From: UBA3263 sp964586765
GTDB taxonomy: Bacteria > Bacteroidota > Bacteroidia > Bacteroidales > Muribaculaceae
Length of the DNA stretch: 64,000 nt
NCBI GenBank assembly: GCA_964586765.1
Contig: CAZPHN010000001.1
Span: 171,965 to 235,964 of the forward strand
Direction: 5' to 3'
In this document: positions 8,829 through 18,197 of the stretch, piece by piece
Numbering within the stretch: the first letter of the stretch is position 1
How the letters are laid out: each line of letters opens with the position of its first letter
Made by a program: the position numbers and the translations under genes
Notes under the pieces: model-generated
Seen by the model: only the letters and a program-made list of their open reading frames with translations
What the model was told of the DNA's origin: nothing
Databases searched by the model: none

Positions 8829-9803
8829 TTAAAACAAGGTCAACTGAGCATCCGGGTCCGGAGCCGGAGTGTGCTTGGGCGGCTGATAGCCGAAATCAGG
8901 GTCGGACGCAGGTGTTGACTGATGATTAGCAGGTACCCCTCCGGGAAGGAGCCAGTCTACAATATCAATATTTGCAAGGTCCTCCGATGGCTCCGGGTCC
9001 GGACCATCATCAACTACTGTTTTTGGCTTACGCCCGCGACGCTTCTTCTTGGGAGCTTCCTCAACTTTTGTCTCCGGCTCATCAGGTGAAACAAGCTCTT
9101 TACGCTGCTCGAGAGCCTCGGCAAGTGCTTGCGGAGCCTCAAGGTCAGCAATCTTTGACGCAAGTTCAACATTTTCCGATTCCAAAGTCTCAAGTTTTGA
9201 AGTCAAAGCGTTTATACGTGCCTCATACGATGACTTAAGAGCTTCAATCTCTCCATCGTTGACCTCTGAAACGCGTATTTTGTTCATCAACGATGATATT
9301 GAAAGCTTGTGCTGTTCAATTTCCGAGTCAAGTTCTGCAATTTTCTGCTCAAGGTCACGGTTACGCTCCTGCAGGGCGCGCCGCTGACGCTGCTCGCTCA
9401 AAAGATTTGCCTTTTGCTCGTTTCGCTTTTCGTTGAAATCTTTCTGCTCGTTTCTTAGTTCCTCGAGCTCCGTCTGCATCTTCTGTCTGTCGCCGGTCAA
9501 GGATTTCTGTGACTCGACTCGGATATTATCGGAAAGTTTATCCAAAGCCGGACCTAAGGCATCGTAAACTTGCTGACGCTGCTTTACAGGGTCAATAGCA
9601 GCAATCACCATAGGCGACAGTCCACTGTTGATTATCCCACAGAGAGCGTCAAGAAACTCTTCCAAATCCGTCGGAACATTCCGGACTTCCGGAATTGACT
9701 CCGGAGCTTCCTGAACTTCAGTGGTTTTTTCTATATCATCAAATTCGGTATATTCAGGATTTTCGAGTCCGAACGCCCGCTTTATTGCTTTTATCATTGA
9801 CAT
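8829..9803 (-). CDS. Coiled-coil protein with AT-hook-like patch and C-terminal clamp-binding-like motif
   Basis: The family is not recognised. The 324-residue cytoplasmic protein has a compact N-terminal region (about 40-95, VPTDLEEFLDALCGIINSG). A long charged coiled coil spans roughly 95-225. A basic patch KKKRRGRKPK (252-261) resembles an AT-hook. An acidic, Pro-rich linker leads to the last five residues, QLTLF (320-324). QLxLF is close to the consensus peptide (QL[SD]LF) by which DNA polymerases and MutS-type proteins bind the beta sliding clamp. Together these suggest a DNA- or replisome-associated structural protein, but that is inference. It has its own -7 box (9833-9840) and lies between dpp4 and gtrA-recQ. 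Confidence 0.7.
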   Translation of the reverse strand: MSMIKAIKRAFGLENPEYTEFDDIEKTTEVQEAPESIPEVRNVPTDLEEFLDALCGIINSGLSPMVIAAIDPVKQRQQVYDALGPALDKLSDNIRVESQKSLTGDRQKMQTELEELRNEQKDFNEKRNEQKANLLSEQRQRRALQERNRDLEQKIAELDSEIEQHKLSISSLMNKIRVSEVNDGEIEALKSSYEARINALTSKLETLESENVELASKIADLEAPQALAEALEQRKELVSPDEPETKVEEAPKKKRRGRKPKTVVDDGPDPEPSEDLANIDIVDWLLPGGVPANHQSTPASDPDFGYQPPKHTPAPDPDAQLTLF

Positions 9804-9832
9804 TTTATGGTAATGACTTGATTTTGAAATTG

Positions 9833-9840
9833 CAAATGTA
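9833..9840 (-). promoter_or_regulatory. -7 promoter box of the coiled-coil gene
   Basis: TACATTTG on the minus strand, 30 bases before the start codon, matches the TAnnTTTG consensus. No convincing -33 element was seen. Confidence 0.45.
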
Positions 9841-9875
9841 GTAATTTTTTCTGAAAATATGACTAAAACTCAATT

Positions 9876-10394
9876 TTACTTGCGAAAATCAAATAATGAC
9901 ATAAACTTGACTAAACTCGGGTCAATTCGCGATGGGCGGTAAACAAAATATCGCTGGAGCAAAAAGTTCCAAATCCAACCGACCAAAACCGAAACCGTGA
10001 AACGGGCTGTGGCAAAATATCCGTCCGGACGGAAGCCGATTGTCTCAAGCCAGTGCCATCGCTGCAACAGATAATACAGAGCTTCGGTTCCCCACGCATT
10101 GAGCGCGACCGAGCCAAGCCACACAGCCGCATACTTGACTATAACTGCCTTTACCGAGCAATTCGTAGCATGAAAAGTAAACCGATAATTTATGCAGCAG
10201 TTAACCACTCCGCCACAAACCGCGCCAATGGTTGACGCAAGCCATGGAGCAAGATGAACCCACGCATAGAACACAAAGCTGAGAATCAGGTCTGTCGCAC
10301 CTGAAATCCAACTTGATACTCCCGAGCGCATGAAAGTGAACAGGAGATTATCGTTATGCAAAAACTTATCTACTAATCCGGTTGGTAATTTCAT
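9876..10394 (-). CDS. GtrA family membrane protein
   Basis: GtrA-like proteins are small polytopic inner-membrane proteins thought to flip polyprenyl-phosphate-linked sugars for surface polysaccharide or O-antigen glucosylation. The 172 residues contain four hydrophobic segments and the family signs VNCCINYRFTF and WNFLLQRYFVYR. It lies 11 bp after recQ at the end of the DUF349-sugar transferase-recQ run. The shared operon with a polyprenyl glycosylphosphotransferase agrees with a role in surface glycans. Confidence 0.85.
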   Translation of the reverse strand: MKLPTGLVDKFLHNDNLLFTFMRSGVSSWISGATDLILSFVFYAWVHLAPWLASTIGAVCGGVVNCCINYRFTFHATNCSVKAVIVKYAAVWLGSVALNAWGTEALYYLLQRWHWLETIGFRPDGYFATARFTVSVLVGWIWNFLLQRYFVYRPSRIDPSLVKFMSLFDFRK

Positions 10395-10405
10395 TTCAAA
10401 AAAGT

Positions 10406-12220
10406 CTATTTACTTTCAAAAAGTCGCACCACTCGAGTAAAATGATGCCAATATCGCTCGGTTTTCACCTCGCCAACACCATAAATTGTCGAAAACTCCT
10501 CGCGTGTCGTCGGACGTTTTTCGCAGATATCCTCCAATGTTTTGTCTCCGAAAATAACGTAAGGCGGAACTCCCTGAATTTGTGCGAGGTCCGTCCGAAG
10601 GCGTTTCAGCTGACGCAAAAGCTGCTGATTCGGCAAAGTTGAAACAGGATTTGATTTCGACGTATCCTTTTTCTGTCTCTGCTCAAACTGGAACTTAGAG
10701 AAAATAACGGGAACGGTCCCTCTCAGTACCTGCATTCCGAGGTTGGTAATCTTAAGTCGATTGCCGTCATCGTAAGCGATTTCAAAGAATCCGAGCTGGA
10801 GCATCTGGCTCAGATAACTCTTCCACTCAGCCGCCGAAAGGTCGCGCCCTACCCCATATGTCTTTATTCGGTCATAGCCGCGCTTTATAAGGTCTGACTT
10901 AGACATTCCGCGGAGTATGTCGACAAGCATCGATACTCCGACTTGCTCGCCGGTGCGAACTATCGCACTTAAAGCCTTCTGGGCAATAATCTTTCCGTCA
11001 AATCTCTGTGGAGGTGAAAGACAGATATCACAGTTACCGCAATCATGAGCTACAGGTTCGGAGAAATAGCTCAACAACACCCTGCGACGACAAACGCCCG
11101 CCTCAGCATACTCAATCATGCGCGTCAGTTTCTCCATATTAACGTTTCTGCGCTCACCTTCCTCTATGAAGGAGCGCAAAGTAGCCACATCGGCAAATGA
11201 ATAGAACATCACAGCCTCCGCAGGAAGTCCGTCACGCCCGGCGCGCCCTATTTCTTGATAATATCCCTCAATGTTGCGTGGCAGATTATTATGGATTACG
11301 TATCGGATATTGCTTTTGTCAATCCCCATTCCGAAGGCAACAGTTGCACAGACTGCCTGAACCTTTCCGTTAATGAAATCCTGCTGAGCCTTGTCGCGCT
11401 GAGCGGCAGTCAATCCTGCGTGATAAACGCCTATCTTATAACCGCGAGAACTTAAATCAAAAGCCAGTTTTTCAGTGGTTTTGCGGCTTAGACAGTATAT
11501 TATGCCCGAATCGTCGGAATATCGGTCAATTATCTGACAAATCCGGTTGAGTTTCTTGGCACTTCCGGGATTATGCGTGACCGTAAGCGAGATATTCGGA
11601 CGGTCAAACGAACTGATAAAGACTGCAGGATTATTAAGCCGGAGCTGAGTGACAATATCGGCGCGGGTAAGCTTATCAGCAGTTGCCGTCAGTGCAATTA
11701 CTGGAACAGAAGGAAATTTTTCCTTGATTTTATACAACTTTGTGTACTCCGGACGGAAATCATGTCCCCACTGCGATATGCAGTGCGCCTCATCGATGGC
11801 AAAAAGGCTGATGTTGATATTTTCGGGCCAATGCTCCATCTCAATCAGCAGACGCTCCGGCGAAACATAAAGTAACTTTATCTCTCCGCGACGCAACCGT
11901 TCAATCACCTCACGCGACTCCCGTTCCGAGAGGTTTGAATGTAGTGCCTCGGCGGGAATGCCGTTCTCCTGAAGTGACTGCACCTGATCCTTCATCAACG
12001 CGATAAGCGGACTAACCACAACCGCCATCCCGGGCATGACAAGAGCAGGAATCTGGTAACACATGCTCTTACCGCCGCCCGTTGGCATCAGAACCTCACA
12101 ATCTCGTCCCGAACAGACCGTCGAAATTATCTCGCCCTGACCCGGTCGGAACGAATCATAGCCGAAAAAGCGTTTCAGCAACGCGAGTGCCTGTACGTCA
12201 ATATGCGTTTTCTTCTCCAC
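10406..12220 (-). CDS. recQ: ATP-dependent DNA helicase RecQ
   Basis: RecQ is a 3'-5' DNA helicase acting in recombination and fork repair. Walker A is PTGGGKS (Lys51) and the DEAH box is at 143-146 within AIDEAHCISQWGHDFRPEY. The RecA2 domain has IGRAGRDG. A zinc-binding Cys cluster (CRRRVLLSYF...CGNCDIC), a winged-helix RQC region and a C-terminal HRDC domain follow. The length of 604 matches the family. Its start overlaps the sugar transferase gene by 23 bp. Confidence 0.97.
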   Translation of the reverse strand: MEKKTHIDVQALALLKRFFGYDSFRPGQGEIISTVCSGRDCEVLMPTGGGKSMCYQIPALVMPGMAVVVSPLIALMKDQVQSLQENGIPAEALHSNLSERESREVIERLRRGEIKLLYVSPERLLIEMEHWPENINISLFAIDEAHCISQWGHDFRPEYTKLYKIKEKFPSVPVIALTATADKLTRADIVTQLRLNNPAVFISSFDRPNISLTVTHNPGSAKKLNRICQIIDRYSDDSGIIYCLSRKTTEKLAFDLSSRGYKIGVYHAGLTAAQRDKAQQDFINGKVQAVCATVAFGMGIDKSNIRYVIHNNLPRNIEGYYQEIGRAGRDGLPAEAVMFYSFADVATLRSFIEEGERRNVNMEKLTRMIEYAEAGVCRRRVLLSYFSEPVAHDCGNCDICLSPPQRFDGKIIAQKALSAIVRTGEQVGVSMLVDILRGMSKSDLIKRGYDRIKTYGVGRDLSAAEWKSYLSQMLQLGFFEIAYDDGNRLKITNLGMQVLRGTVPVIFSKFQFEQRQKKDTSKSNPVSTLPNQQLLRQLKRLRTDLAQIQGVPPYVIFGDKTLEDICEKRPTTREEFSTIYGVGEVKTERYWHHFTRVVRLFESK

Positions 12221-13586
12221 GAAGCGCGTTATAGACAGTTCTAATTATGATTTTCAAATCAAGCATCGGACTCCAATGCTCAATATACCATACGTCAGCC
12301 AGCACTCGCTGCTCCATTTTCCAAAGTTCGTCCGTATTGCCGCGATAACCGCACACCTGAGCCCAGCCGGTAATACCGGGCTTCACTACATGGCGTATCA
12401 TATAGCGGTCTATCAGCTGACGATACTGCTCCGTGTGGGCAAGCATGTGAGGACGCGGTCCGCAAACTGACATGTCACCCATCCATACGTTAATAAACTG
12501 CGGTAGCTCATCAATTGATGTCCGGCGCAAAAAGTCACCTACTTTGGTCTTTCGCGGGTCATTGGTCGTTGCCTGCGTACGGTCGCTGTCAGAATTCACC
12601 CTCATTGTGCGGAATTTGAGGCACGTAAACTCTCTGCCGCGATATCCGGTTCGTTTCTGCCTGAAGAATATAGGTCCGGGCGAAGAAAGCTTGACCGCTA
12701 TCGCAACGGGTATAAATATTATAGGCGAAACCAGCAGGAAAGCCGACGAGAATACTATGTCGAATGTGCGTTTGAACAGGCGGTTATACCAGCGGCTGAG
12801 AGGATTTATCTGCGGCGTAAGTACCGGCAGACCTCCTACATTAATCAAATCAAACTGACGACCGACATATTGCGATATCTTGGGCACATAATGGAACTGC
12901 ACCATTGTGTCATCACACATTTTGATGACATGCAGCAGTTCTTCTTCGTTCTCGCCCGACAAAGTGAAAAACACTTCATCGACTGAATTCTCGCGGATAA
13001 ACTTCTCCAATCGGTCTATCGGACCGCAATATGTACCCTTAAATCCCGGCGCAGGAGTCTTGTCAAAAAATCCTAATAGTCGGTAGCCGTAGGACTCATC
13101 GGTAGTAATTGACTCTCCAAGACGACGCGCCGTAGGGTTCGTGCCGACAATCACCACGCGCGAATAGTTACGTCCACGTCCACGCATACGCTTAATAAGC
13201 ATACGTGTGCCCGTCCAGAGGAACGGCATGGTGACCACCATCATCAGGTAGTACTGGAAATAATATTTCGCAGGAAAGTCATCTGCTTTCAGAAACTCAA
13301 GCAGAGTTACGAAAAAGAGCGCGTGAACAAAAACCGCCTTGAACGAATTGCTGACAATCTTGTCGATATGCAGCGAGCGTTCAACGCGGGTACGCTCGAA
13401 CATACCCGCCACAGGAACCCAGCTGACCGATACAAGCACCCACTTGAGGCGTCCGTAATGGTCGAGCAACTCCGGATGAACCCAACAGAGTATGCCAAAC
13501 AATACGTTGACCATCAAGAGGTCAACGATTGAAAGCAGTCCGCTTAGAAAGCGGCCATATTTTCCTTTAGGTGGAATATCAGGCAT
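12198..13586 (-). CDS. Undecaprenyl-phosphate hexose-1-phosphate transferase (WcaJ/WbaP-like)
   Basis: This inner-membrane enzyme transfers a sugar-1-phosphate, typically glucose or galactose, onto undecaprenyl phosphate to start capsule or exopolysaccharide units. Hydrophobic segments fill the first 130 residues. A CoA-binding-like domain with VVIVGTNPTARRLGESI follows. The C-terminal sugar-transferase domain contains FDIVFSSAFLL, KFRTMRVNSDSD, RRTSIDELPQF, CGPRPHM and KPGITGWAQVCGYRG. At 462 residues it is full length. It overlaps the DUF349 gene by 8 bp upstream and recQ by 23 bp downstream. The exact sugar cannot be told. Confidence 0.92.
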   Translation of the reverse strand: MPDIPPKGKYGRFLSGLLSIVDLLMVNVLFGILCWVHPELLDHYGRLKWVLVSVSWVPVAGMFERTRVERSLHIDKIVSNSFKAVFVHALFFVTLLEFLKADDFPAKYYFQYYLMMVVTMPFLWTGTRMLIKRMRGRGRNYSRVVIVGTNPTARRLGESITTDESYGYRLLGFFDKTPAPGFKGTYCGPIDRLEKFIRENSVDEVFFTLSGENEEELLHVIKMCDDTMVQFHYVPKISQYVGRQFDLINVGGLPVLTPQINPLSRWYNRLFKRTFDIVFSSAFLLVSPIIFIPVAIAVKLSSPGPIFFRQKRTGYRGREFTCLKFRTMRVNSDSDRTQATTNDPRKTKVGDFLRRTSIDELPQFINVWMGDMSVCGPRPHMLAHTEQYRQLIDRYMIRHVVKPGITGWAQVCGYRGNTDELWKMEQRVLADVWYIEHWSPMLDLKIIIRTVYNALRGEENAY

Positions 13587-15384
13587 TAATCTTAGACTCT
13601 ATAATCTCAATTTTGCTCTGAATGGAGGCGAGCTCCTCGCGCAGACGTGAAATACGTCCCTGCATATCGCGAAGCATTGCTTCTCCGCTGCGTGAGCGTG
13701 AGTTAAAGAATCCAAGATTATTCTCAAATGTCTTGATTTCGTTTTTCTTCATTTCAAGTGAGCGCATCAAACGGTCACGCTGGCGGCTCAGTTCGCGGTC
13801 ATTACCCTCAAGCTCCTTAACCTGATTTTCAAAGGCGGCGCGTGCGGCGCGCTGATTTCTCATGTCAAGCAACTCATAAAGACGGCTTACCTCAGCGCGA
13901 TATGCCTCATAAAGCTTATCCTTCTCGCGGAAGGGAACATGACCAACCTGCTGATAAGCCTGCATCAGGTCGCGAACCTTTGCAACGGCAGCTTTGCGTT
14001 CCTCGCCCTCAGCGGCTACGATAGCCTTCAGCTGCTCGATGATGTCACGTTTCTGCTGCAGATTGTCCTGCTCGGTCTTACGGGTCTCGCTGCCATTCTG
14101 CTTTTTGCGTTCAAAGAAATAATCACATGCGGCGCGGAAGCGGGTCCAGATGGCGTCGCTATGCTTCTGCGAAACCGCGCCTACTGATTTCCACTTGGTC
14201 TGCAGTTCAATCAGCTTATCGCCGGTCTTTTTCCAGTCTGTACTCTCCTTAAGTTCCTCCGCCTGCTCGCAAAGGCTGATTTTCTTAGCAAGGTTTTCGG
14301 CATAATCCTCTTTTATCGCCTTGAAATATGCTGCCTTGGCGGCAAAAAACTCATCACAGCGACTGCGAAAACGCTTAAAGAGCTCTCCGTTAGCCTTACG
14401 TGAGGCAAAACCAAGATTTTTCCATTCTTCCTGAGCGGCAAGCACGGTTTTAGTAGCTTCTTCCCATGCCGAATGATTCTTAAGTGAGTCAAAATCTATG
14501 GACTCTATGCGCTCACAGAGAGCAATTTTGCATTCCTCATTACGATGTTCAGCAGCCTTACGCTCCTCAAAGAATGCCTGATATTTCTTGTTGATTTCAG
14601 CAGAGATATCCTTGAATTTAATCCATATCTCCTCGCGAACCTCACGCGCTACGGGTCCGGTTTCTCTCCACTTATTGTGAAGGTCCTGCAGATGGCGGAA
14701 AGCAACCACCACGTCTGGTTCTTCAATCAGTTTCTGAGCTTGGTCTATGATAAGGGTCTTGAGTTCAAGGTTTTTCTTAAAATCAAGGTCACGCAAATCC
14801 TTGTTGACTTTCAACTGATCATAGAATTTCTCAGTTGCATCCTGATAACGTTTCCATAGAGCCGAAGTCTCCGTATCAGGTACATTGCCTATTTCCTTAA
14901 AGTTTTGCTGCAGCTCGCGAACGCGCTCTATATGACGGTGAACATTATCCGCATCATCCGAAGCCTGATTGATTTCCTCGATAATGGCATTCTTTTTCTG
15001 CAGATTGTCCAGCTCCTTGGCAGTCTGTTCTGCTTTCAGGGCAGCGCGCTTATCCTTATAAACTTGAAGTGCAGCTTTAAATTCTTCTTCCAAAGCATCT
15101 TCCGTCGGCTTGAAATCTTCAGCCTTGTTGCCTTCAATTTCAAGAAAAGCAGCCTTCTCAGCGGCTATTTCATCATGACGGATTCCATAAAAGCGGACCT
15201 TTAACCTATTAATGTCATCGTTTGAAATCTCGGTTACATCTTTGTCGATAAGAGATTTTATGTTTTCAACGATTTCCGGTTTCGTAAGAGGCGCAGGGCG
15301 GTTCTTAACGTCGGTTTCGGGAGTGACTGCGGCTTCGGTTGCGGCGGCATCAGAAGTCGTCAAGGGTTCGTTCTGGAGGTCCAT
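13579..15384 (-). CDS. DUF349 domain protein
   Basis: A 601-residue, highly charged, almost wholly helical protein made of repeated DUF349 units; the repeats carry the pattern W-K-x-(I/V)-G-x-V-x-x-(K/E) (for example WRETGPVAREVREEIWIKF and WKSVGAVSQKHSDAIWTRF). A C-terminal coiled coil (about 500-600) includes ELEGNDRELSRQRDRLMRS and a conserved GFFNSRSRSGEAM stretch. No signal peptide or membrane segment is seen. DUF349 proteins are widespread in Bacteroidetes and Actinobacteria and have no firm function. It heads the operon with the sugar transferase, recQ and gtrA, from a promoter at 15471-15502. Confidence 0.88.
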   Translation of the reverse strand: MDLQNEPLTTSDAAATEAAVTPETDVKNRPAPLTKPEIVENIKSLIDKDVTEISNDDINRLKVRFYGIRHDEIAAEKAAFLEIEGNKAEDFKPTEDALEEEFKAALQVYKDKRAALKAEQTAKELDNLQKKNAIIEEINQASDDADNVHRHIERVRELQQNFKEIGNVPDTETSALWKRYQDATEKFYDQLKVNKDLRDLDFKKNLELKTLIIDQAQKLIEEPDVVVAFRHLQDLHNKWRETGPVAREVREEIWIKFKDISAEINKKYQAFFEERKAAEHRNEECKIALCERIESIDFDSLKNHSAWEEATKTVLAAQEEWKNLGFASRKANGELFKRFRSRCDEFFAAKAAYFKAIKEDYAENLAKKISLCEQAEELKESTDWKKTGDKLIELQTKWKSVGAVSQKHSDAIWTRFRAACDYFFERKKQNGSETRKTEQDNLQQKRDIIEQLKAIVAAEGEERKAAVAKVRDLMQAYQQVGHVPFREKDKLYEAYRAEVSRLYELLDMRNQRAARAAFENQVKELEGNDRELSRQRDRLMRSLEMKKNEIKTFENNLGFFNSRSRSGEAMLRDMQGRISRLREELASIQSKIEIIESKINA

Positions 15385-15470
15385 TGTTGTGTTGATAATT
15401 AATCGGTTAGGGTAATAGGAACAAGCCTCTGTCCCCGAAAGGACTTTGGCAAAATCAATATTTTATGCCC

Positions 15471-15502
15471 CAAATTTACAACTTTTCTTCCACAACACCA
15501 AA
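15471..15502 (-). promoter_or_regulatory. Promoter of the DUF349 operon
   Basis: Minus-strand -33 TTTG (15499-15502), a 20-bp spacer and -7 TAAATTTG (15471-15478). It lies back to back with the plus-strand promoter at 15521. Confidence 0.7.
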
Positions 15503-15520
15503 ACTTTCACAAATTTTCAT

Positions 15521-15528
15521 TATCTTTG
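15521..15528 (+). promoter_or_regulatory. -7 box of the macroglobulin/Plug-like gene pair
   Basis: TATCTTTG lies 24 bases before the ATG at 15553 and fits TAnnTTTG. No good -33 match was seen 19-21 bp upstream, where the divergent promoter's -33 element lies. Confidence 0.55.
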
Positions 15529-15552
15529 AGGGCAAATTATTTTACATTTTTC

Positions 15553-18183
15553 ATGAAAAAGCTATTTTCTGTCATATTCGTTATTGTTTTGATGCCGATG
15601 GTTGTTTTCGCTCAGCATACTTCGCTGGACTCAATTTCCATGTTTCATGAATCAACCGCCATGAACTCAGGCAAGATACAGCAGGAAATGATTTATCTGC
15701 ATCTTGATAATAATTCATACTATCGCGGTGACAGAATTTTCTTTGCGTGCTATCTCGTTACCTCCGGTAAGCTGAAACCATCAGACCTGAGTCAGACCGT
15801 CTATGTCGAACTACTTAATCCGAGCGGCAAGATAATAGACCGGTGTGTCCTTCGCGCGGTTGACGGTCGCTGTCACGGCTCTCTGCTTGCCGATGAGACT
15901 CCATTCTATTCCGGCTACTACGAAATACGCGCCTATACCCGCTATATGCTCAACTTCGGCCCTGAGGCTATCTTTTCACGCGTAATTCCAATTTACGCAT
16001 CACCCCAAAAAGAGGGAGACTGGGCTGACCGAAGAATGCTGAAATACGGCTCCCCAAAGTATGTATATTCTCGGCCTAAGCCGGCAAAAGCGACGTCAGT
16101 CAATGCCAAGTTCTATCCTGAGGGTGGTCATATGATCAAAGGTACTCCTGCTACCGTGGCAATGGAATTGACAAATTCCGAAAGCAATCCGATACAAGTG
16201 TCGGGCGTCATAGTTGATGTTAATGCTGACACTATTGTTTCTTCATTCGAGACAGGACACATCGGGAGGGGCACATTTTGTTTCATTCCTCAAAATGAAA
16301 AATATCGTGCAGACTTTAAGGTTAACGGAAAGAAATATTCCGTCAATCTTCCGAGCGTGGATAGTCAAGGAATTTCCGTCCATGTCGATAATCTTACATC
16401 TAATAATAGTGTTACCATCTCATTGACATGTTCCGAGGATTTTCCCACTAAAATTGTTGGCACGTCTCTTTCTTGCCGGGGCGAACTCTACAATCGAGCA
16501 ATCATCGATTTTTCAACCGAACCATCGGTATCATTTAAAGTTTCTCGAAAAAAATTGCCTACCGGCGTAATTTTACTAACCGTTTTCGACACGGAAGGTG
16601 AAGTTCTAACCGACCGTCTTTTCTTCAACAATCGAAATGACCTGATTAGTATTGAATATCAATTAGATAAACCTTATTATGCACCATTTGAACCGGTAAA
16701 TCTCGATGTGAAGCTCTCACAAGCTCTTCCGTTCTCCCTCTCGGTTGCCGATACCGACAATCATATTGCATATGGTTCCAATATTCTCGCAGAGCTACTA
16801 CTTGCTTCGGAAATAAAGGGTTACGTCCATAATCCCGCATATTATTTTGAAGACAACAGGGAGGCGGATCTGGATAATCTTTTATTGATTCAAGGTTGGC
16901 GGAAATATCCGTGGAAACAACTTGCCGGACTCGAACCATATCAAATCGATTATATGCCTGAGGAAGGTATTGAGATCCATGGCAGGGTTTTAGACAGGTT
17001 CAAAAATAATCCTAAGCAAGATGTCATAGTTTCAGCCCTATTTAACAAGTTGGGATGGAGAATACGTGAAATCATGTCAAACATACATTCTCAGGAATAT
17101 TTGACCGATAGCATCGGTAGGTTTGCATTCCGGACAGACTTTACGGGAAAGCAAATGTTATCACTCAATACTTATAAAAAGGATAAACCTAAAAAGTACC
17201 GTATATATCTTGACAGCAAGATTCAACCCGAAATCAGAGCCTATGACTTAAAAGAACTGAAATATACTCCTTATGTCAGTTCTTCAAGTCCATCTTATCT
17301 GTCAATGGATATTACGGACGATTATGATCCTGCCACTGATCCCAAAAACAAAAACACCCGTATTCTCAATGAAGTTAGTGTAACAGCGCAACGGAGCCAT
17401 GCCGATGACTTAAGGCAGTATATAGAGAACTCCACTGCCAGTTACGATATCAATTCCGAAAGGGCATCTCTTTATGATCATGGAATTAAGAACATTCGAA
17501 AGATAAAAGATATTTTGCCTCTTATAAATCCTAATTTCATGCGTGACACAACTGCCATCGTATACCGCGGCAGGCGTCCGCTATATGTAATTGACAAGGA
17601 AATGGGTAAGAATGGCAAAATGGTTCGTTTCTTGGACCTGAACTCTTATGATCCCTCAGAAATATCCATTGATCTGGTTAAGTCAATTCATATTAATGAA
17701 CAGCCTCAAGCTATAGCCGAATATGCAGAGGAGTATTTTGTAAACAGGGCTGAACTTATGAATGATGCGGACTTAATGACAGATAAGAACGGAGTGAAAA
17801 AGGGAGGTCACACCGCAACAGCTGCAAGAGATGAAAGAAACCGTGATTTCCATTCAATGACTTATAAACTTGAAGCATTCAACCGATTTAGCTGTGTCAT
17901 ATTGATAGAACTCAACAGTGGATTTCATGACATGATACGTCCGGGCGCACGCCGTGCAATCATTGACGGTTACACGGATGCAGTTGAATTTTACGCCCCT
18001 GACTATTCCACAATGCCAATTCTCGAAACTGATTATCGCCGCACTCTCTACTGGAACCCGGAAGTTATTCCGGATGAAAACGGAATTGCGCACATAAAAT
18101 TCTACAACAACGGAACTGCAAAGAATTTCAACGTAACGGCAACCACCCTTTCCCCTGACGGTAAACTGGGAGCATTACGATAA
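15553..18183 (+). CDS. Secreted macroglobulin-like protein with TonB Plug-like C-terminal region, copy A
   Basis: The 876-residue product starts at the ATG at 15553, which gives a clean signal peptide (MKKLFSVIFVIVLMPMVVFA). The N-terminal domain (about 34-160: YLHLDNNSYYRGDRIFF, YVELLNPSGKIIDR) is of the macroglobulin MG2 type. FYPEGGHM starts a second beta domain. Around residue 604 LNEVSVTAQRS opens a region resembling the TonB-receptor Plug, but no beta-barrel follows. The end (DYRRTLYWNPEV...) is shared with its tandem paralog. Such proteins are common in Bacteroidetes, often called MG2 or Plug-domain proteins, with no proven role. It lies 14 bp ahead of copy B and is likely cotranscribed with it. 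A surface or periplasmic role is inferred. Confidence 0.78.
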   Translation: MKKLFSVIFVIVLMPMVVFAQHTSLDSISMFHESTAMNSGKIQQEMIYLHLDNNSYYRGDRIFFACYLVTSGKLKPSDLSQTVYVELLNPSGKIIDRCVLRAVDGRCHGSLLADETPFYSGYYEIRAYTRYMLNFGPEAIFSRVIPIYASPQKEGDWADRRMLKYGSPKYVYSRPKPAKATSVNAKFYPEGGHMIKGTPATVAMELTNSESNPIQVSGVIVDVNADTIVSSFETGHIGRGTFCFIPQNEKYRADFKVNGKKYSVNLPSVDSQGISVHVDNLTSNNSVTISLTCSEDFPTKIVGTSLSCRGELYNRAIIDFSTEPSVSFKVSRKKLPTGVILLTVFDTEGEVLTDRLFFNNRNDLISIEYQLDKPYYAPFEPVNLDVKLSQALPFSLSVADTDNHIAYGSNILAELLLASEIKGYVHNPAYYFEDNREADLDNLLLIQGWRKYPWKQLAGLEPYQIDYMPEEGIEIHGRVLDRFKNNPKQDVIVSALFNKLGWRIREIMSNIHSQEYLTDSIGRFAFRTDFTGKQMLSLNTYKKDKPKKYRIYLDSKIQPEIRAYDLKELKYTPYVSSSSPSYLSMDITDDYDPATDPKNKNTRILNEVSVTAQRSHADDLRQYIENSTASYDINSERASLYDHGIKNIRKIKDILPLINPNFMRDTTAIVYRGRRPLYVIDKEMGKNGKMVRFLDLNSYDPSEISIDLVKSIHINEQPQAIAEYAEEYFVNRAELMNDADLMTDKNGVKKGGHTATAARDERNRDFHSMTYKLEAFNRFSCVILIELNSGFHDMIRPGARRAIIDGYTDAVEFYAPDYSTMPILETDYRRTLYWNPEVIPDENGIAHIKFYNNGTAKNFNVTATTLSPDGKLGALR
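15651..16031 (+). repeat. 381-bp near-identical block, copy A
   Basis: This block matches 18299-18679 at a constant offset of 2648 bp. By direct comparison there are 10 mismatches and no indels (about 97% identity). The DNA on both sides is strongly diverged. It encodes about residues 34-160 of copy A, the MG2-like domain. Confidence 0.95.
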
Positions 18184-18197
18184 ATATCCAATCCACA

